From assembly GCA_947044405.1 (NCBI GenBank), contig CAMRHE010000028.1, forward strand, positions 5,737,001 through 5,801,000: a stretch of DNA of 64,000 nt. The letters run 5' to 3'. This document shows, in pieces, positions 1 through 11,078 of this stretch. The first letter of the stretch is position 1, and the number at the start of each line of letters is the position of its first letter. Below the pieces are notes generated by a model. The model was given only the letters and a program-made list of their open reading frames with translations, was not told where the DNA came from and searched no databases. The position numbers and the translations under genes were made by a program. This DNA is from Leptodactylus fallax. Its lineage: Eukaryota; Chordata; Amphibia; Anura; Leptodactylidae.

Positions 1-476
1 CACACAATGATGTCACAGTACAGAGATAATACACACTGTGATGTCACAGTACAGAGATAATACACACTGTGATGTCACAGTACAGAGATAATACACACAG
101 TGATGTCACAGTACAGAGATAATACACACAGTGATGTCACAGTAGAGATAATACACACAGTGATGTCACAGTACAGACATAATACACACAGTAAAGTCAC
201 AGTACAGAGATAATACACACAGTGATGTCACAGTACAGACATAATACACACAGTGATGTCACAGTACAGAGATAATACACACAGTGATGTCACAGTACAG
301 AGATAATACACACAGTGATGTCACAGTACAGACATAATACACACAGTGATGTCACAGTACAGAGATAATACACACAGTGATGTCACAGTACAGAGATAAT
401 ACACACAGTGATGTCACAGTACAGACATAATACACACAGTGATGTCACAGTACAGGGATAATAAACACAGTGATAA
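1..476. repeat. 31-bp minisatellite, about 15 units, open at the window edge
   Basis: Head-to-tail units of 31 bp contain GTGATGTCACAGTACAG followed by an AGATAATACACACA-type linker. Most units differ by one or two bases; one lacks 2 bp near 142 and the last unit decays into unique DNA near 470. Two unit types occur, with GAGATAAT or GACATAAT. The array begins at base 1, so its true length is unknown. Open frames across it are repeat artefacts. Confidence 0.95.
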
Positions 477-660
477 ATGGGGTGCAGGGCGGAACTCAAA
501 TCCAAAAGACTCCAAATTAATTCGGGTGCATGATCACTGGGGAACTGACCAACTCCCAGTTGTGCACACAATTTTCACCACCCACCATTGGTTCTTCCCA
601 TAGTACTGTCCCAAAGCGGACTATCCGAACGGAAACCCGAACGCAGATGTGAACCAGCCC
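477..660. repeat. Right-end fragment of a GTTCACA-type MITE
   Basis: The stretch ends in GAACGCAGATGTGAACCAGCC, the same terminal pattern as the complete MITEs at 27503 and 34235. Only the last ~60 bases are recognisable; the left end is missing. Confidence 0.4.
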
Positions 661-1555
661 TTACTGTAGATTGAGCACTGAAAACTGCTATAAACCAAGG
701 TGGATGGCCAAGTGTGGATTAGACCAATTTAACCCAACCTCTAACAGTTCGATGATGCAAACATTTGCAAAGGCTCGAGGCAGAAATTTAGACAAACTTC
801 TTTGAAGTTTCTCATTCCTTTCAAATCCACTTCTGGCTTTGTCTCCAAAAACGTAATCAAAGCTATATCAAAAAATATCACAAAAACAGCTTGTGTGATT
901 CTAATCTCAAAATATATATTTTTTCAAATATGGTGATTAAGAAATTTAAGACTCAAACGACTATTCCAAATTTTTTTATGTCATGCACAATATATATATA
1001 CAATTCTGTTTTGATTATGGGCCAATAATGTTCCACTTCTCATGGCCTTATATGTTGTTGTGGCATAAAGGGTTATAGGGATTACCAAATCTACAAGATA
1101 CTATTTCATATCATGAGTTTATGTTCTATGAACTCTTAAAATGCGTTGTTTCATTAAAGGATAATTGCAAAAAAAAAAAAAAAAAAAAATCCAACATATG
1201 CTAATGTGTAATTAGAAACATGGAAGAGGTAATCAGCAACTATTTAATATGTAAATGACTCCTCGGTGTTGTCGTAAACATTGCGGGCCTAAGGACCATT
1301 ATCTTCAAAAACACATAAATAACATTGATTTCGCAAAATCAAAAATATTCACGGAGTAGATGTCAAAACTTCCGGTAATGGGAAAACGACTCAAGAAAAT
1401 AAAATAAACACAAGATGTAATTTTAGTTCCTCATCTTTATAACTTAGAGTCTCAGGCTCAGGGGTGTAAGGTGGCAAACTATGTGGCTACGATGGAATTC
1501 CTAGAGAAATAAAGTCCACTCAAGGTTGGTCCCATCTAGAGATCAAGATTCATTC
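661..1555. other. No gene seen; AT-rich DNA with an A21 run
   Basis: I see no coding signal or recognised repeat apart from a run of 21 A at 1169-1189. The A-run could be a retroposon tail, but no matching target duplication is obvious. Confidence 0.5.
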
Positions 1556-1826
1556 GTGTGGTTCAGGTCCCTAATCAGTGACCCTGGGCACATGACATCA
1601 CCAGGAGAGCACCAGATGCTGCAAGGAAGCCCAGAAGAGGTGAAGGAAGGTGAGTATAAATGTTTTTTATTTTTTATTTTTTTTCACCTCCCCTGGTCCT
1701 CCACCCCAGAGTATAATAATTTACTGCAATGCATGTCACCATTTTAGTTTTTAGTCTGAGACAAATACCCAGTTGTTCAGTTTTGTTCAAAACCCGGCAT
1801 GGAATGAATCAGTTCGCCCTCCTCTT
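1556..1826. mobile_element. P palindromic element, right half only (copy a)
   Basis: The right inner arm (GAAGGAAGGTGAGTATAAATG), the TTTTTTCACCTCCCCTGG spacer and half of the terminal hairpin (CCCCAGAGTATAATAAT) are present, followed by an outer end reading CAGTTCGCCC. The left half is missing. It contains a perfect splice-donor consensus at 1650. The open frame starting at 1526 is a by-product of this repeat. Confidence 0.75.
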
Positions 1827-2443
1827 TGACTATTGGTGAGAACCTATAAAGGATTGCCTTCCATTTAGGCCGCTCCCCTGACATTTCAGTAAATGCTTCT
1901 CTGTAACAATTCTGGGAGCATCTTTGGAACCCACCACAAGACTATCAACTGGTTCTGCATATCAGACAACTTACGACATTCTTGGGTAAGAGAACAGGTT
2001 CCCTGATGATGGGCCATGCTTTCCTCATGCCAGCAGAAGGTGGTTATTTTTGCACCGTAACCTGCGATGTTATACACTGGGTCTAACTACAGCTGATACT
2101 TTTAACCCATCATCTGCTGTACCACTGAAGGATTGAATATTCTGTACAGTCATCATCTACCTTAGTAGAGAGAACTTCAATGAAGAGTGAGGTATACGTG
2201 TCCTTCATTGTCAGTGGACATCTTCAGCTGACCTGCAGGGGTCAGTATCTGGGTGGCAGCTCGGGAGACAAGTCTATGACAGCCAACATTGGCCACAGAG
2301 AAGTGCAGTGTCAGAGGAGTGCAGCCTTATCACCACTGTTCCCACACTAGTGGATAGTTGCCAGCACCCGAATCCTCTGTTTATTTCATAGGAAATGCAG
2401 ATATTTACTAAAGAAGACATGACGGGAATAGATGACACTTCCT
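1827..2443. other. No gene or recognised repeat seen
   Basis: Mixed-composition DNA with short spurious open frames on both strands and no family similarity that I recognise. Confidence 0.45.
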
Positions 2444-2737
2444 CTTTAAAGGGGCTATCCGGGGATCAAAACCTATGGGCATGTAATTTGGGTTCTGCAG
2501 GTTTAGAACCTTGGGATTCTGGGCTGGGTCCAGTGTCTAGCAGCCAGCTCCTTCCTCCCTGTCCTGTCACTGTCACAAGCAGATTTGATCATTATAATAG
2601 CAAAGCCAATCTCCTTCTCCATCACTACCAATTGACAACAGAGAAGGGGGTCTAACTTTGTGGTTACAATGAGTAAGTCAGCCATGCCCTAACATACACA
2701 TCATACCCAGCAATGGGACAGATAACCGGGGACTGGA
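2444..2737. mobile_element. Decayed TTAA-type MITE
   Basis: It opens with TTTAAAGGGGCTATCCGGGGATC, typical of the TTAA MITEs in this window, and near 2725 shows an inverted counterpart (GATAACCGGGGACTGG). The right terminus has lost its CCCCTTTAA end. Confidence 0.45.
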
Positions 2738-2776
2738 TACAGATTTGACCTTTTTTTTTCCTATTTATTTTTTGGT

Positions 2777-2840
2777 ATGTCCCAGGTCTCAAACCCAGGA
2801 TGTCTGTATGGTGGGCAGATACCCTACCAATTGAGCCACA
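2777..2840 (-). repeat. tRNA-like sequence (probable SINE head or tRNA pseudogene)
   Basis: Read on the minus strand it has an A-box-like TGGCTCAATTGG (2838-2827) and a B-box-like GGTTTGAGACC (2795-2785), spaced as in a tRNA. The T-arm and anticodon stems are imperfect, so a working tRNA is unlikely. A decayed SINE head or tRNA pseudogene fits best. Confidence 0.5.
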
Positions 2841-3949
2841 CATTAAATTGGGTCAACTTCCTTTTTTCTGAACACATGACCCAGTGTTGGAACCAGCCTG
2901 GAAGCCCAAGACACCGAAGCTACTTTCTCTTGAACTGCTCTGCTTTTCCATGGTGGTTTTACCCAATACCATAAGGGATGGGTGCAGCTAGTGGCCCCTT
3001 TTCTGCTATGTACCTCCCTGTCTCTGCTTATCTATGCAGTCACGAATAGAGAGTTCACTGTGAACTTTCTCTACCTAAATCTCTGTAGAGTATAAAAAAG
3101 AAAATTTAATTTCTCGCTATTTTCTTCTACATCAGTATCATTCAGTTGAAATAACCTCATTCAATGTCCTGATTGTCTTTTAGAACTGCAATGCAATAGC
3201 AAAAGGAGGATTCTGGTCATTCGGAAACGTCTCTCACCCTTAATGCTTTGAGCTTGAGTTGCCTCGTAGCCCTGGGGGAAAGCAGTCATCATTACTGTTC
3301 TAAGACATATCTGCAGACAGGTTATCAGGGAAACAAGTGGACTATGCATCTCGGAGAGGAGCAGGTAAGATCCTTCAAGAGTCAACTAAGACGACACAAC
3401 CTTCATTGGAAGACTTCATTAGAAGACTGTTAATTACCATAGAGCTCATGTATATTTATATCTGTGCATAGGATGAGGAGACGCAAACCGGACCCACAGT
3501 ATGGTGGACACATTGGCTTTGTCAGGGTGACACTCCACATGTACAGCCGACATGATTGATGTTAATGAGTTACATTTTTGAAGGAAATGTCTCTTCCAAT
3601 TTAATGGGCAGAAGAGGAAATCTAGAAAATGATGACATTGTTAGCAGAATTTACATGTAGAACTTCCGCAAAGACGTTTCTGTCTTCGTCAAGTCCAAGT
3701 GAATCTTTCAAGTGCATACATTTATTCTTAATGCCATGTATGAGCTACAGGGGGCAGAACAGGGATTGACACATGTACACCATGATTATTGATTATACAG
3801 GGTACCTGGGGGCAGTCATTATACAGATGCTAGTTTAGTGGTTGTATGTTAACTCTATATGTTCTGCATTAAAAACAATAAACCTAAAATCTTTTACTTA
3901 AATGAAGATTTCCTTGCTCACTGAAGCACTATTGAGGACCAGGTAGCCA
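2841..3949. other. No gene or recognised repeat seen
   Basis: Moderately AT-rich DNA with only short overlapping open frames on both strands near 3160-3430, without recognisable protein similarity or paired splice sites. Confidence 0.45.
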
Positions 3950-4145
3950 GCTTTCCAAACAACACAATTTGCCATACTCTTTCACAAGATATCTGTTATG
4001 TGTCTTTATGTGAAGCCATCCAGTAGTTGGGATATGTATTGCAGTCTGACAAAGGTTTTGCTAGCATGTTGCACTTTTGTGCTGAATTGGTTTAATGAGA
4101 AATTAACTGAATTAGAGCTCTGGTAAAGGTGGCCACACATCTATC
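3950..4145. repeat. Dispersed repeat family B, copy 1
   Basis: Related blocks occur at about 16045 and 40360. All carry a GCCATC-AGTGGTTGT-like segment followed by a TTTTGCTAG/CA segment and an AATTGGTTTAATGAGA-like end. No ends, TIRs or coding sequence could be defined. The class is unknown. Confidence 0.5.
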
Positions 4146-4586
4146 TATCATTCTAGAAATACTGTCCCAGAAACAATTCTAACAACCTGTGCTTACAGCA
4201 GCATAGGTATGTACAATGATGTAGTCTAATCTTTTTTACCACTGTTGTATACAGTCAGATAAAGCCACATGATTCTACCATAAAGGTTACTGTACTTTCC
4301 ACTTACATAAATATAGCGAAAATGCTTTACATTATGACCATTTGCCATTGGAGATGGAAATAGATTGTATGTCATTCTGGTTTTTTTATTATTTATTTAT
4401 TTTTGTTTTTTTCTTTTACATTGTTACATGTTACAGTAGATTTTCTCAAATGGACAACCCCTCCAAAATGTTCAGCTATCACTAGGAAATTGGAGTCACT
4501 ACAGGAAACATGTGGTATTACATAGTGCCTGTTAAAGTGACTGGCAGAGGCCAGGCAAATGCACTTGAAAGTAGGAGTGATTAAGC
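4146..4586. other. No gene seen; contains a TTTATT-rich simple stretch
   Basis: Only low-complexity T-rich sequence near 4380-4420 stands out. Confidence 0.4.
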
Positions 4587-5214
4587 TAAAGGGAATGTGC
4601 TAACGGAAATTGACCTATTTTTTTAATCAAGTTGTATGCTAAACATATCTTTAAAGAATTAGTGGTGAGGTTTTTAAAAATTTTCCATGTTATTATCTAA
4701 ATTTTAAACTATTCCTATAACTCCGGCAGCCACTGACTCTGGCCACTAAGCCAAATAATATGCCTCACTTACAGCTCACCAAAAAAAGCTTTTAGGGAAT
4801 GTAATGTCTCAATTTTATATCTAGCTAGAAAATTGAGTGCTCTCTGTTGTTTCTTAGCTTTATTCCCTTGTAGGCTGTACACACCATTCATTTTTGTATG
4901 GAGACTAGTAGAAGAAGAATAAGAGAGAGGGAACTTAAAGGGAATGTTTTACTAGAAAATTATATCACTACTGAAAATAGATAATGTCACAGCTTATCTA
5001 CTCCCCTCCATGTACAGAGTATGTTTAGAAAACTCTCTGATAGACCTCTATGCTCAGGAGGTGATAGCAAACAGATAACAGCAAGAATTACTGATCCCTC
5101 CGTCACACCCCACAAGTTTCCAGAGTTTTTTTGACCTGTTGTAAATAACTTCTCTACTTAGATTGCATTTTTTTAAGGACTCTAAAATGCTTTGAAAACC
5201 ATGTGTATAAAAAT

Positions 5215-5372
5215 CTGTGAATTTTCAGTTCTTGTATCACACCATGTCTGATGAAGGGAGCGAGTATTCCTGAAAGCTTACTTATAAATATACTCAGTTA
5301 GCCTCTAAAAGGTATCGCCTGATTTCTTCACTCTTCCACTACTTTCAATGGCTAACACGGTACAACATTATA
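5215..5372 (+). mobile_element. Retroelement tail with hammerhead-like core, nested in MITE A
   Basis: The block from CTGATGAAGGGAG through GAAAGCTTACTTATAAATA and CTCTAAAAGGTATCGCC is repeated at 21546-21640. Its pattern (CTGATGA, short hairpin, GAAAGCTT, then TCAGTTAGCCTCTAAAAGGT) matches a widespread vertebrate repeat tail and the hammerhead-bearing ends known from Penelope-like elements. Penelope affiliation is inference; no reverse transcriptase is nearby. Confidence 0.55.
5248..5279 (+). ncRNA. Hammerhead-ribozyme-like core (candidate)
   Basis: CTGATGA (5248-5254) is followed by a 5-bp stem (AGGGA with TTCCT, one G-U pair, 7-nt loop), then GAAA (5272-5275) and GCTT. This is the order of the conserved hammerhead core with a minimal helix III. 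Helix I is weak. Activity is not established. Confidence 0.4.
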
Positions 5373-5504
5373 CTACTAAATGTTGTGAACAGAGCAGAGG
5401 AGAAGCAGAAGCAAGATGGCCGCCCTTTCATAAAGTCAGAATAGAAAAAGTGACAGATTTCACTATCTGGTTTTAACAGATATGGTAAAACACATTCCTT
5501 TTAA

Positions 5505-5707
5505 ATATCTTACTTAGAAAGTAGAATAAAGTACTTAATAAAGTCATGTGATTACAGCAGCCTCTGCACTGCTTCAAGTGCATAGTTTCTGCAGTGTGAG
5601 AGGGGAAAGTAAGGGGAGGAGGAGGAAGTGTGATGTGGGAAAACAAGGAAAGAACAAAGGAAGGAAGGACAGGAGGAAAGAAAGAAGAAAGACACTACAA
5701 CACATAC
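5505..5707. other. Purine-rich stretch beside the candidate exon
   Basis: A long GGAAG/GAAAGAA-rich run lies at 5600-5695. On the minus strand it is a pyrimidine-rich segment directly downstream of the candidate donor site. No other feature is seen. Confidence 0.4.
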
Positions 5708-5853
5708 CTTAATTCCTTCACCTTCATAATGGATTCTACCGCTTCTCTGGCTTTGTATATTGCCACTTGTGCCAATTTCATCCGATGGTCCTGGTTGTAA
5801 GATATTAATAGATTCATTTTCCCTCTTGGGATCAATTAAAAATGACCTTGTCA
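5708..5853 (-). CDS. Candidate internal exon of an unidentified host gene
   Basis: On the minus strand a 146-bp block is open in one frame. It is preceded by a pyrimidine-rich acceptor ending in CTGTCCTGTAG and followed by a good donor, AAG|GTATGT. It encodes 48 whole codons after two bases of a split codon. The peptide is hydrophilic, with RSFLIDPKRENESI near its start and SGRIHYEGEGIK at its end. The sequence is not shared with any repeat in the window and has codon-like composition, which distinguishes it from the other short open frames. I do not recognise the protein. No partner exon is visible elsewhere in the window, so the window could lie in a large intron, or the block may be chance. 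Confidence 0.35.
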
Positions 5854-7494
5854 CTACAGGACAGAGCACATTTTGCACTCTGAGAAGTCATACACTGTAC
5901 AGTAAAGATACAACATGCACCCCCATCCCCCAAGAATAATATGTGTATGGTTTGTCCTATTAAAATGGCTCCAGCCATGAATCAGCTGTGATATGTGGCA
6001 ATAAATGAAGCTATCTTCGTGATGTGTAACAGAACCAGCTGGATCCACGTAGGTGCAATCTTCGTCAAACAAAGATTAATCTGCCTAAACTCATGAAAAG
6101 CGATATTGGAAATAACTTGTTTTGCATGCATATCCAGGCAAGGGAAATTTGCCTCTACTTACAAAGCTTTCAGCAGCTGGCCAATTGAATTACCATTGGG
6201 TTTTATTTGCAAGTATTGTGTGCCTAAGAGAGGCAACTAATAAAATGAACACAAGGTTATACAGGTTTACTGGTAGAACTGGGAACGTGGTTTTATCTGA
6301 TGTCTGAACATTCTCCATTTCAGTGGCTTTGGCTGAACATTAAAATTCAAACACTTTCTTGGATTTGGAATATGAAAAACGACACTAAATAGTAAAAAAA
6401 CACTGTTTTCATTTCATCTGGCATTATAGATATTATAATTTATGTAAGATAGAAAGTAATCCATTGACTTACTTTTATAGGGGGAGTGTAGTGAGCATGC
6501 TCTGTGACATGTATAGAGGTCACTATGCTGTGAGAGGGAGGAAGCTCCAGTTTTATAGGACTTTTTAGTGTAATCAGCTGTAATGGTTAAAACACCCTGC
6601 AGCGCCACCATAATGAATATTAGGCATTACATTTAGAGCAGTAAGTGAACAAAACTAAAGTGGATTTCATTCCAAATGCAACATTTCTGTCCAATATAAA
6701 CAGGACCTTTCTCAAACAAAGATATGGTGCATAATACGAGCCTATATAGTGAAGGTATTACATCACACAATTGATTGCTAATCAAGCTCAATTATACAAT
6801 TAATCAATATTTTATATCAAATACAGTGTAAAAAGTGATACAAAGTATACAATAAATCAAGCGCCAAATGTAGCGCTATCGACGAATCAAAATAAATATA
6901 TAAAAATTTGCATATAATATAATACCAATAGCATATTAGATAATAAAAAAACACCTGTGTGTTATAAGGACTTCTACTCAGTAACATATAATTTAATAGT
7001 GAACCACTTGTGTCTAATAACCCCAGAATTGGATATCATGCCACACCCATTAGTATTACGGAGTGATATTAACCGATAACGATAACCACCAGTAATAACC
7101 TTGCCCAGGGTAGGAAGGAAAAGAATAGCACCTGGGCATGTCCACGCACGTGCACTGCACATCTCGTAGAGCAAAGTGAACCTGGCAAATGCCAGCAAGG
7201 TTTCTCACGTCTGCATATCTTTGCGCATGCGCAGTGTGGACAAAGCGCTATCTTTGTTAAGGGGCCGCTGCCACTTAAGATTGCCCAAAATGTAATATAG
7301 AATAATAATTATAAAATACTAAAAACAACATCTTTATAATAAGGAAAAAAAACCCCTCACTTTTATTTAGAGAAAAAAAATATATTAAATATCCAGCAAT
7401 GTCTATGCAAATCAATGGACTGTCTGTGTAATGCAAAACACATTAGAGTTCTCCAAAATGGAAGAAACTCAATGTAGCTCCCTAGGTTCACAAT
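5854..7494. other. No gene seen; AT-rich DNA
   Basis: Between 6660 and 7260 the sequence is very AT-rich and then passes into a more GC-rich segment ending GCGCATGCGCAGTGTGGAC, which looks repeat-derived but is not assigned. The minus-strand frame at 5854-6072 has no convincing splice sites. Confidence 0.4.
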
Positions 7495-7698
7495 AGCATT
7501 CGGGGACCCGAAAGACGGAGACCCTGTCCACTTAAAAAGTGGTTACGAAAACTACACTATAATGGGGTCCGCCGGGTTTCTGCCGGTTTTATACTCAAAC
7601 CGGTGAAGAGAAAATTCCTCCTTGTAGGACTTTTCTCTCCTCTGATTTTAAGAGGAATCTACCGCAGTCTCCTATCGAGTCTCCAACGCAGATGTGAA
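7495..7698. mobile_element. GTTCACA-type MITE, fragment
   Basis: The internal palindromic section (TCCTTGTAGGACTTTTCTC and ATAATGGGGTCCGCCGGG) and the terminal CCAACGCAGATGTGAA match the MITE at 27503-27740. The left terminal sequence is missing. Confidence 0.6.
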
Positions 7699-8894
7699 TC
7701 CTTATATCCGTGGCTCGGTCTGTCCCAGATCCCTGGATGAGTGCCGTTTTATAATGGCTCTATATCCTCAGAATCAGCTTACAACTTTTTGTTACCCAAA
7801 ACCTTTTTCATCAAATCATTCATCTCTGCCCCTCTCCCCTGCCCCTCTCTGTCTCCGTCTCTGTGCACCATTGGTGCCAATGCTCTATTCAACAACCCAA
7901 GTCCCACTAATTTTACCCAGACTGGCAATGCCATTCCTTGTTCTTTCTTCCAAAGACATTCTGCAAGTTTTCTGGAATAAAAAAATTGTAAAAACTTTTT
8001 TTTTTTTACCTTTTTCTATTGCTTCTACAATTTGAACAGAGGTGGGCATAGCTGTGTAAGGAGTAAGCTGATGGGGGCATCAACACATTCATTATAATTT
8101 GCACCAGAAAACTGATGTTTTAGTCCCTGTGTCATGCCGATGGGTGATATAGTTCTATTTGGGCTGCTGCTCGCCCCTCCCACTGCTGCTCATGTCCTTC
8201 CCTTCCTGGCAGTACATTCTCCTATAGGGAGTGTGCTAACTGATTTATAAAGGACCAGCGTGTGCGCACAGACTAATGTGTCCCCAGCCAAACCCTGATT
8301 TTATAAGGCACTTTCCAGCACAGGAAGTTGCCTGAGCAATTTAGGTTGCTAATTCCTGCTTGGCTGTACCTCTTCCTGTGCCTTGCTGTTTGACTTCTGA
8401 CCTCTCGGCAGTGATTTCTGTATTATATTGACTCTGTATTGTGATTTTAGTGGTCTGCAAATATATCCATAACATTTTATACCTGAGATTCAGCAGGTAA
8501 TGGCTATGGATGAAAATATCTGAGCTTTTTCTTGGACACATTGTAGATAATGAAGATATTGTAGGTGTTATCTGTCTTCCCGCATCCTTTTCATCTTTCT
8601 CTGCAGATTATCTATGATTACGGTCTTTTCCTTTCCCTTTAAGTCATTACGTGTTATGTTGACTATAAACTATTAATAGTCGCAGGTGCATTTACAGCAT
8701 CGGAAAATGCATCAAGCCCTGTCAGGGCGGCCTACTTCTGCTCATGTAAAACTTCTGCTCTCAGCTTTCTATAAGCTTTGGTGTCACAATTATTTATTGA
8801 GTCACGCTGTATCGGTTGTCATTCTTCTACATTAGAGTATGTTCTGAGTCATTGGTATGCTATAGAGGTCAGTAATAATTAGCTTGCCCTCTGC
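7699..8894. other. No gene or clear repeat seen
   Basis: Overlapping plus-strand frames at 7694-8035 contain a pyrimidine-rich low-complexity stretch and run into T12 at about 7999. I see no protein family in them. Confidence 0.4.
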
Positions 8895-9032
8895 ATGTCA
8901 TTTATAATACATGACACATATAGATGTAGCAGAGCTGAAATGCCATTTATAATATATGACACATATAGATGTAGTAGTGCCGAAGTGCCATTTATAATGT
9001 ATGACATACAGAAGTGGCAGAGCTGAAATTCC
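8895..9032. repeat. 45-bp tandem repeat, about three units
   Basis: The blocks CATTTATAAT begin at 8899, 8944 and 8989, exactly 45 bp apart, each followed by ATGACA and a GTAG..G.GCTGAA-like end. Confidence 0.8.
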
Positions 9033-9575
9033 ATTTATACTAATTTATACTATACAGTGCTCAATGGCAATTAAAATGTAATTTATTTAATTTTGATAAT
9101 TTTGTCAATTACATAAGATATATAGATCCACCTTATCTTATCTCCTATTTGGTTAAGGTCTCCTATTCAGTTCAATATTGCAGAATGCTAGCAAAACTCT
9201 CGACAGGGTGCAATGCACAACATAACCACTGGGGGAGTTTACACATAGAATACACATTTCGAGACAAAGTAGTACAAAATCATGTTTTTTTAAAAAGCTG
9301 GTCATCTTGTGAAAAACAAGCCAAGAGGAAATTTTAAAAAAATCCGATACCTCTGTAGCAAGTAGGTTCCCCCACCTTATATAGGTACCTACCTAAGCCC
9401 AGGTATAAAGGAACCCTTGTTATGATCTACCCGCTAACCTCTCTGGGTGTTCAGCCTCTTCTTCCTGGCTAAAGCTCTGCTCAGTCATTGCACTGCTCTA
9501 CCTGTGGGTTACACACATGTCTAGTAAAGGACCAGACATACCTGACTCTACCATTGCCCAAGTTCCCCAGGATTT
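9033..9575. other. No gene or recognised repeat seen
   Basis: AT-rich DNA; a short plus-strand frame at 9149-9337 has no recognisable features. Confidence 0.4.
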
Positions 9576-9903
9576 TTAAAGTGTACTTCCAGTTATAAAA
9601 GAAGTTTCTATAAATGGATAGTGCCTGTGAATATAAGAAACTTTGTAATATATCTTATTAAATAAATATGTTTCCTTCTTCATTTATCAGGCTGCATTAC
9701 TTTTTACATAGACATCTATGGAGATGGGAGGGGTGGATCAGGATGCTGGAAACAACACACAAATAGCTGGAGCTGCTAAATTCTGCTACACTCTGAGAGA
9801 GCTCCATTACAGAAATTGATGGCATTTAACTGGTGGGAGTCCAACAGCTGGGATCCCATAATCCAGGAAGGAGATTACTTTCTGTAATAGAAAGACCCTT
9901 TAA
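9576..9903. mobile_element. TTAA-type MITE
   Basis: TTAAAGTGTACTTCCAG on the left and its imperfect inverse ending GAAAGACCCTTTAA on the right bound a 328-bp non-coding element with TTAA at both ends. Confidence 0.6.
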
Positions 9904-9968
9904 ACTTCATGCATGTATTGAGTTTCATTTTTGCTTCAACTGATATTTTGGTTGTATAGAATAAATAT

Positions 9969-10404
9969 TGTGACAGCTTGGGGGAATTAAACTCAAAATG
10001 GCGGCTTTTCCTGGTCCGGACAGCGGTGGTTCATGGTACTGGGCGCCGGAAAGATAGCTTTCAGACGGTCCAAGTGTAAATAAAACGTGGCTTTATTCAG
10101 CTTAACTGCAACATAACAAAACAACAAAAAACCCTATGCCACAGTTAGCTCACTCACTGACTCCTTGAGTCCCTAACTAGCCTCTGGGGCAATAAGAGCC
10201 TGACTTAGTCTTTGTAAGTCTTCTCTGGATCCAAGCCCTCTGGGACAGACTGCCTCTCTGTCCTAGGCTGGTCCACCATTTCCTGCTCCAAGCAGGTTTC
10301 TCCAGCCTTCTGGAGATACACGCCCCACCCAAAGGTGTGGCTGAGGGCCTTTTCAGGGCTGGCCTGGGTCGCTCCCTAGCGCCCTCTAGGTTCATACTCT
10401 CACA
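9969..10404 (-). mobile_element. Solo LTR (436 bp)
   Basis: On the minus strand the block starts TGTGAGAG and ends GCTGTCACA, the TG...CA form of retroviral/gypsy-type LTRs with short inverted ends. A 4-bp direct repeat, ATAT, flanks it (9965-9968 and 10405-10408). A polyadenylation signal AATAAA lies at 10097-10092 in GCTGAATAAAGCC. No internal region or second LTR follows, so it is a solo LTR left by recombination. The minus-strand frame at 10177-10395 lies inside it and is not a gene. Gypsy versus endogenous-retrovirus origin cannot be decided. Confidence 0.75.
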
Positions 10405-10408
10405 ATAT

Positions 10409-10869
10409 ATTTAGAAAAAATAAAATATGGGCATGTGGGGGTGAGGGTCACATTAATATACTGCGTTGGCCATTACAGCTATGCCAGAATAAGTCTATGA
10501 ATGTAGCATTATAACTTATAGAAGTATCTGCAAAGTCTGAGAATCTAAAAGTCACCTCTGTAAATCTATTATTCAGCAGTGATTGTGTGCTCAGAGGATT
10601 ATACAAGTAACATCTTGTACAAGCAAGAAGAATACATCTGCCTTTGTAGTCATAACAAGCAAAGAAACTTTGGCCTTTTATCTTTGCTGAAGAATCTCCG
10701 AGTCTGAGACATGAAGACGAAATTTTACATTAAGTAAAATAGGACAAAAAAATACTGGTCCAAGGAAGAAAACAAAGAACAAAAAGACTTCAGTCTAAGT
10801 CTAAGGAGAAAATTATGAACATGAATATTCATCTATATAGCCTATCAATCTGTAAAATTTATTTTTAAC

Positions 10870-10870
<1 letters not shown>
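10409..10870. other. No gene or recognised repeat seen
   Basis: AT-rich DNA between the solo LTR and a long microsatellite. Confidence 0.4.
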
Positions 10871-10927
<57 letters not shown>

Positions 10928-10981
10928 ATATCTATCTAATCAATTATCTATCTATCTATATATACATATTTATTTTTAAAA

Positions 10982-11015
<34 letters not shown>

Positions 11016-11024
11016 GATCTTTCT

Positions 11025-11063
<39 letters not shown>

Positions 11064-11078
11064 TATATATATACAGTA
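10871..11078. repeat. Compound microsatellite: (CTAT)n then (TA)n
   Basis: A long CTAT array (10871-10928) decays, restarts at 10983-11013 and passes into a TA run from about 11030 to 11060 with CAGTATATATATA interruptions. Confidence 0.95.

Larger units (their letters stand above)
4587..5504. mobile_element. TTAA-type MITE, family A, copy 1
   Basis: The termini are TAAAGGGAATGTGC on the left and the inverse CACATTCCTTTTAA on the right. Internal blocks such as GATAATGTCACAGCTTATCT and TAGAAAACTCTC are shared with copies at 23811-24240 (same orientation) and 28597-29182 (opposite orientation). No ORF is present. The copy is enlarged by a retroelement tail inserted at about 5215-5372. Confidence 0.75.

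Noticed and set aside
1..476. Regular repeats resembling a CRISPR array
   Set aside because: There are no variable spacers between repeats, units are directly tandem, and the surroundings are vertebrate repeat DNA.
5854..6072. 72-codon minus-strand frame next to the candidate exon
   Set aside because: It would have to be in the adjoining intron and lacks its own acceptor and donor; not counted as a second exon.
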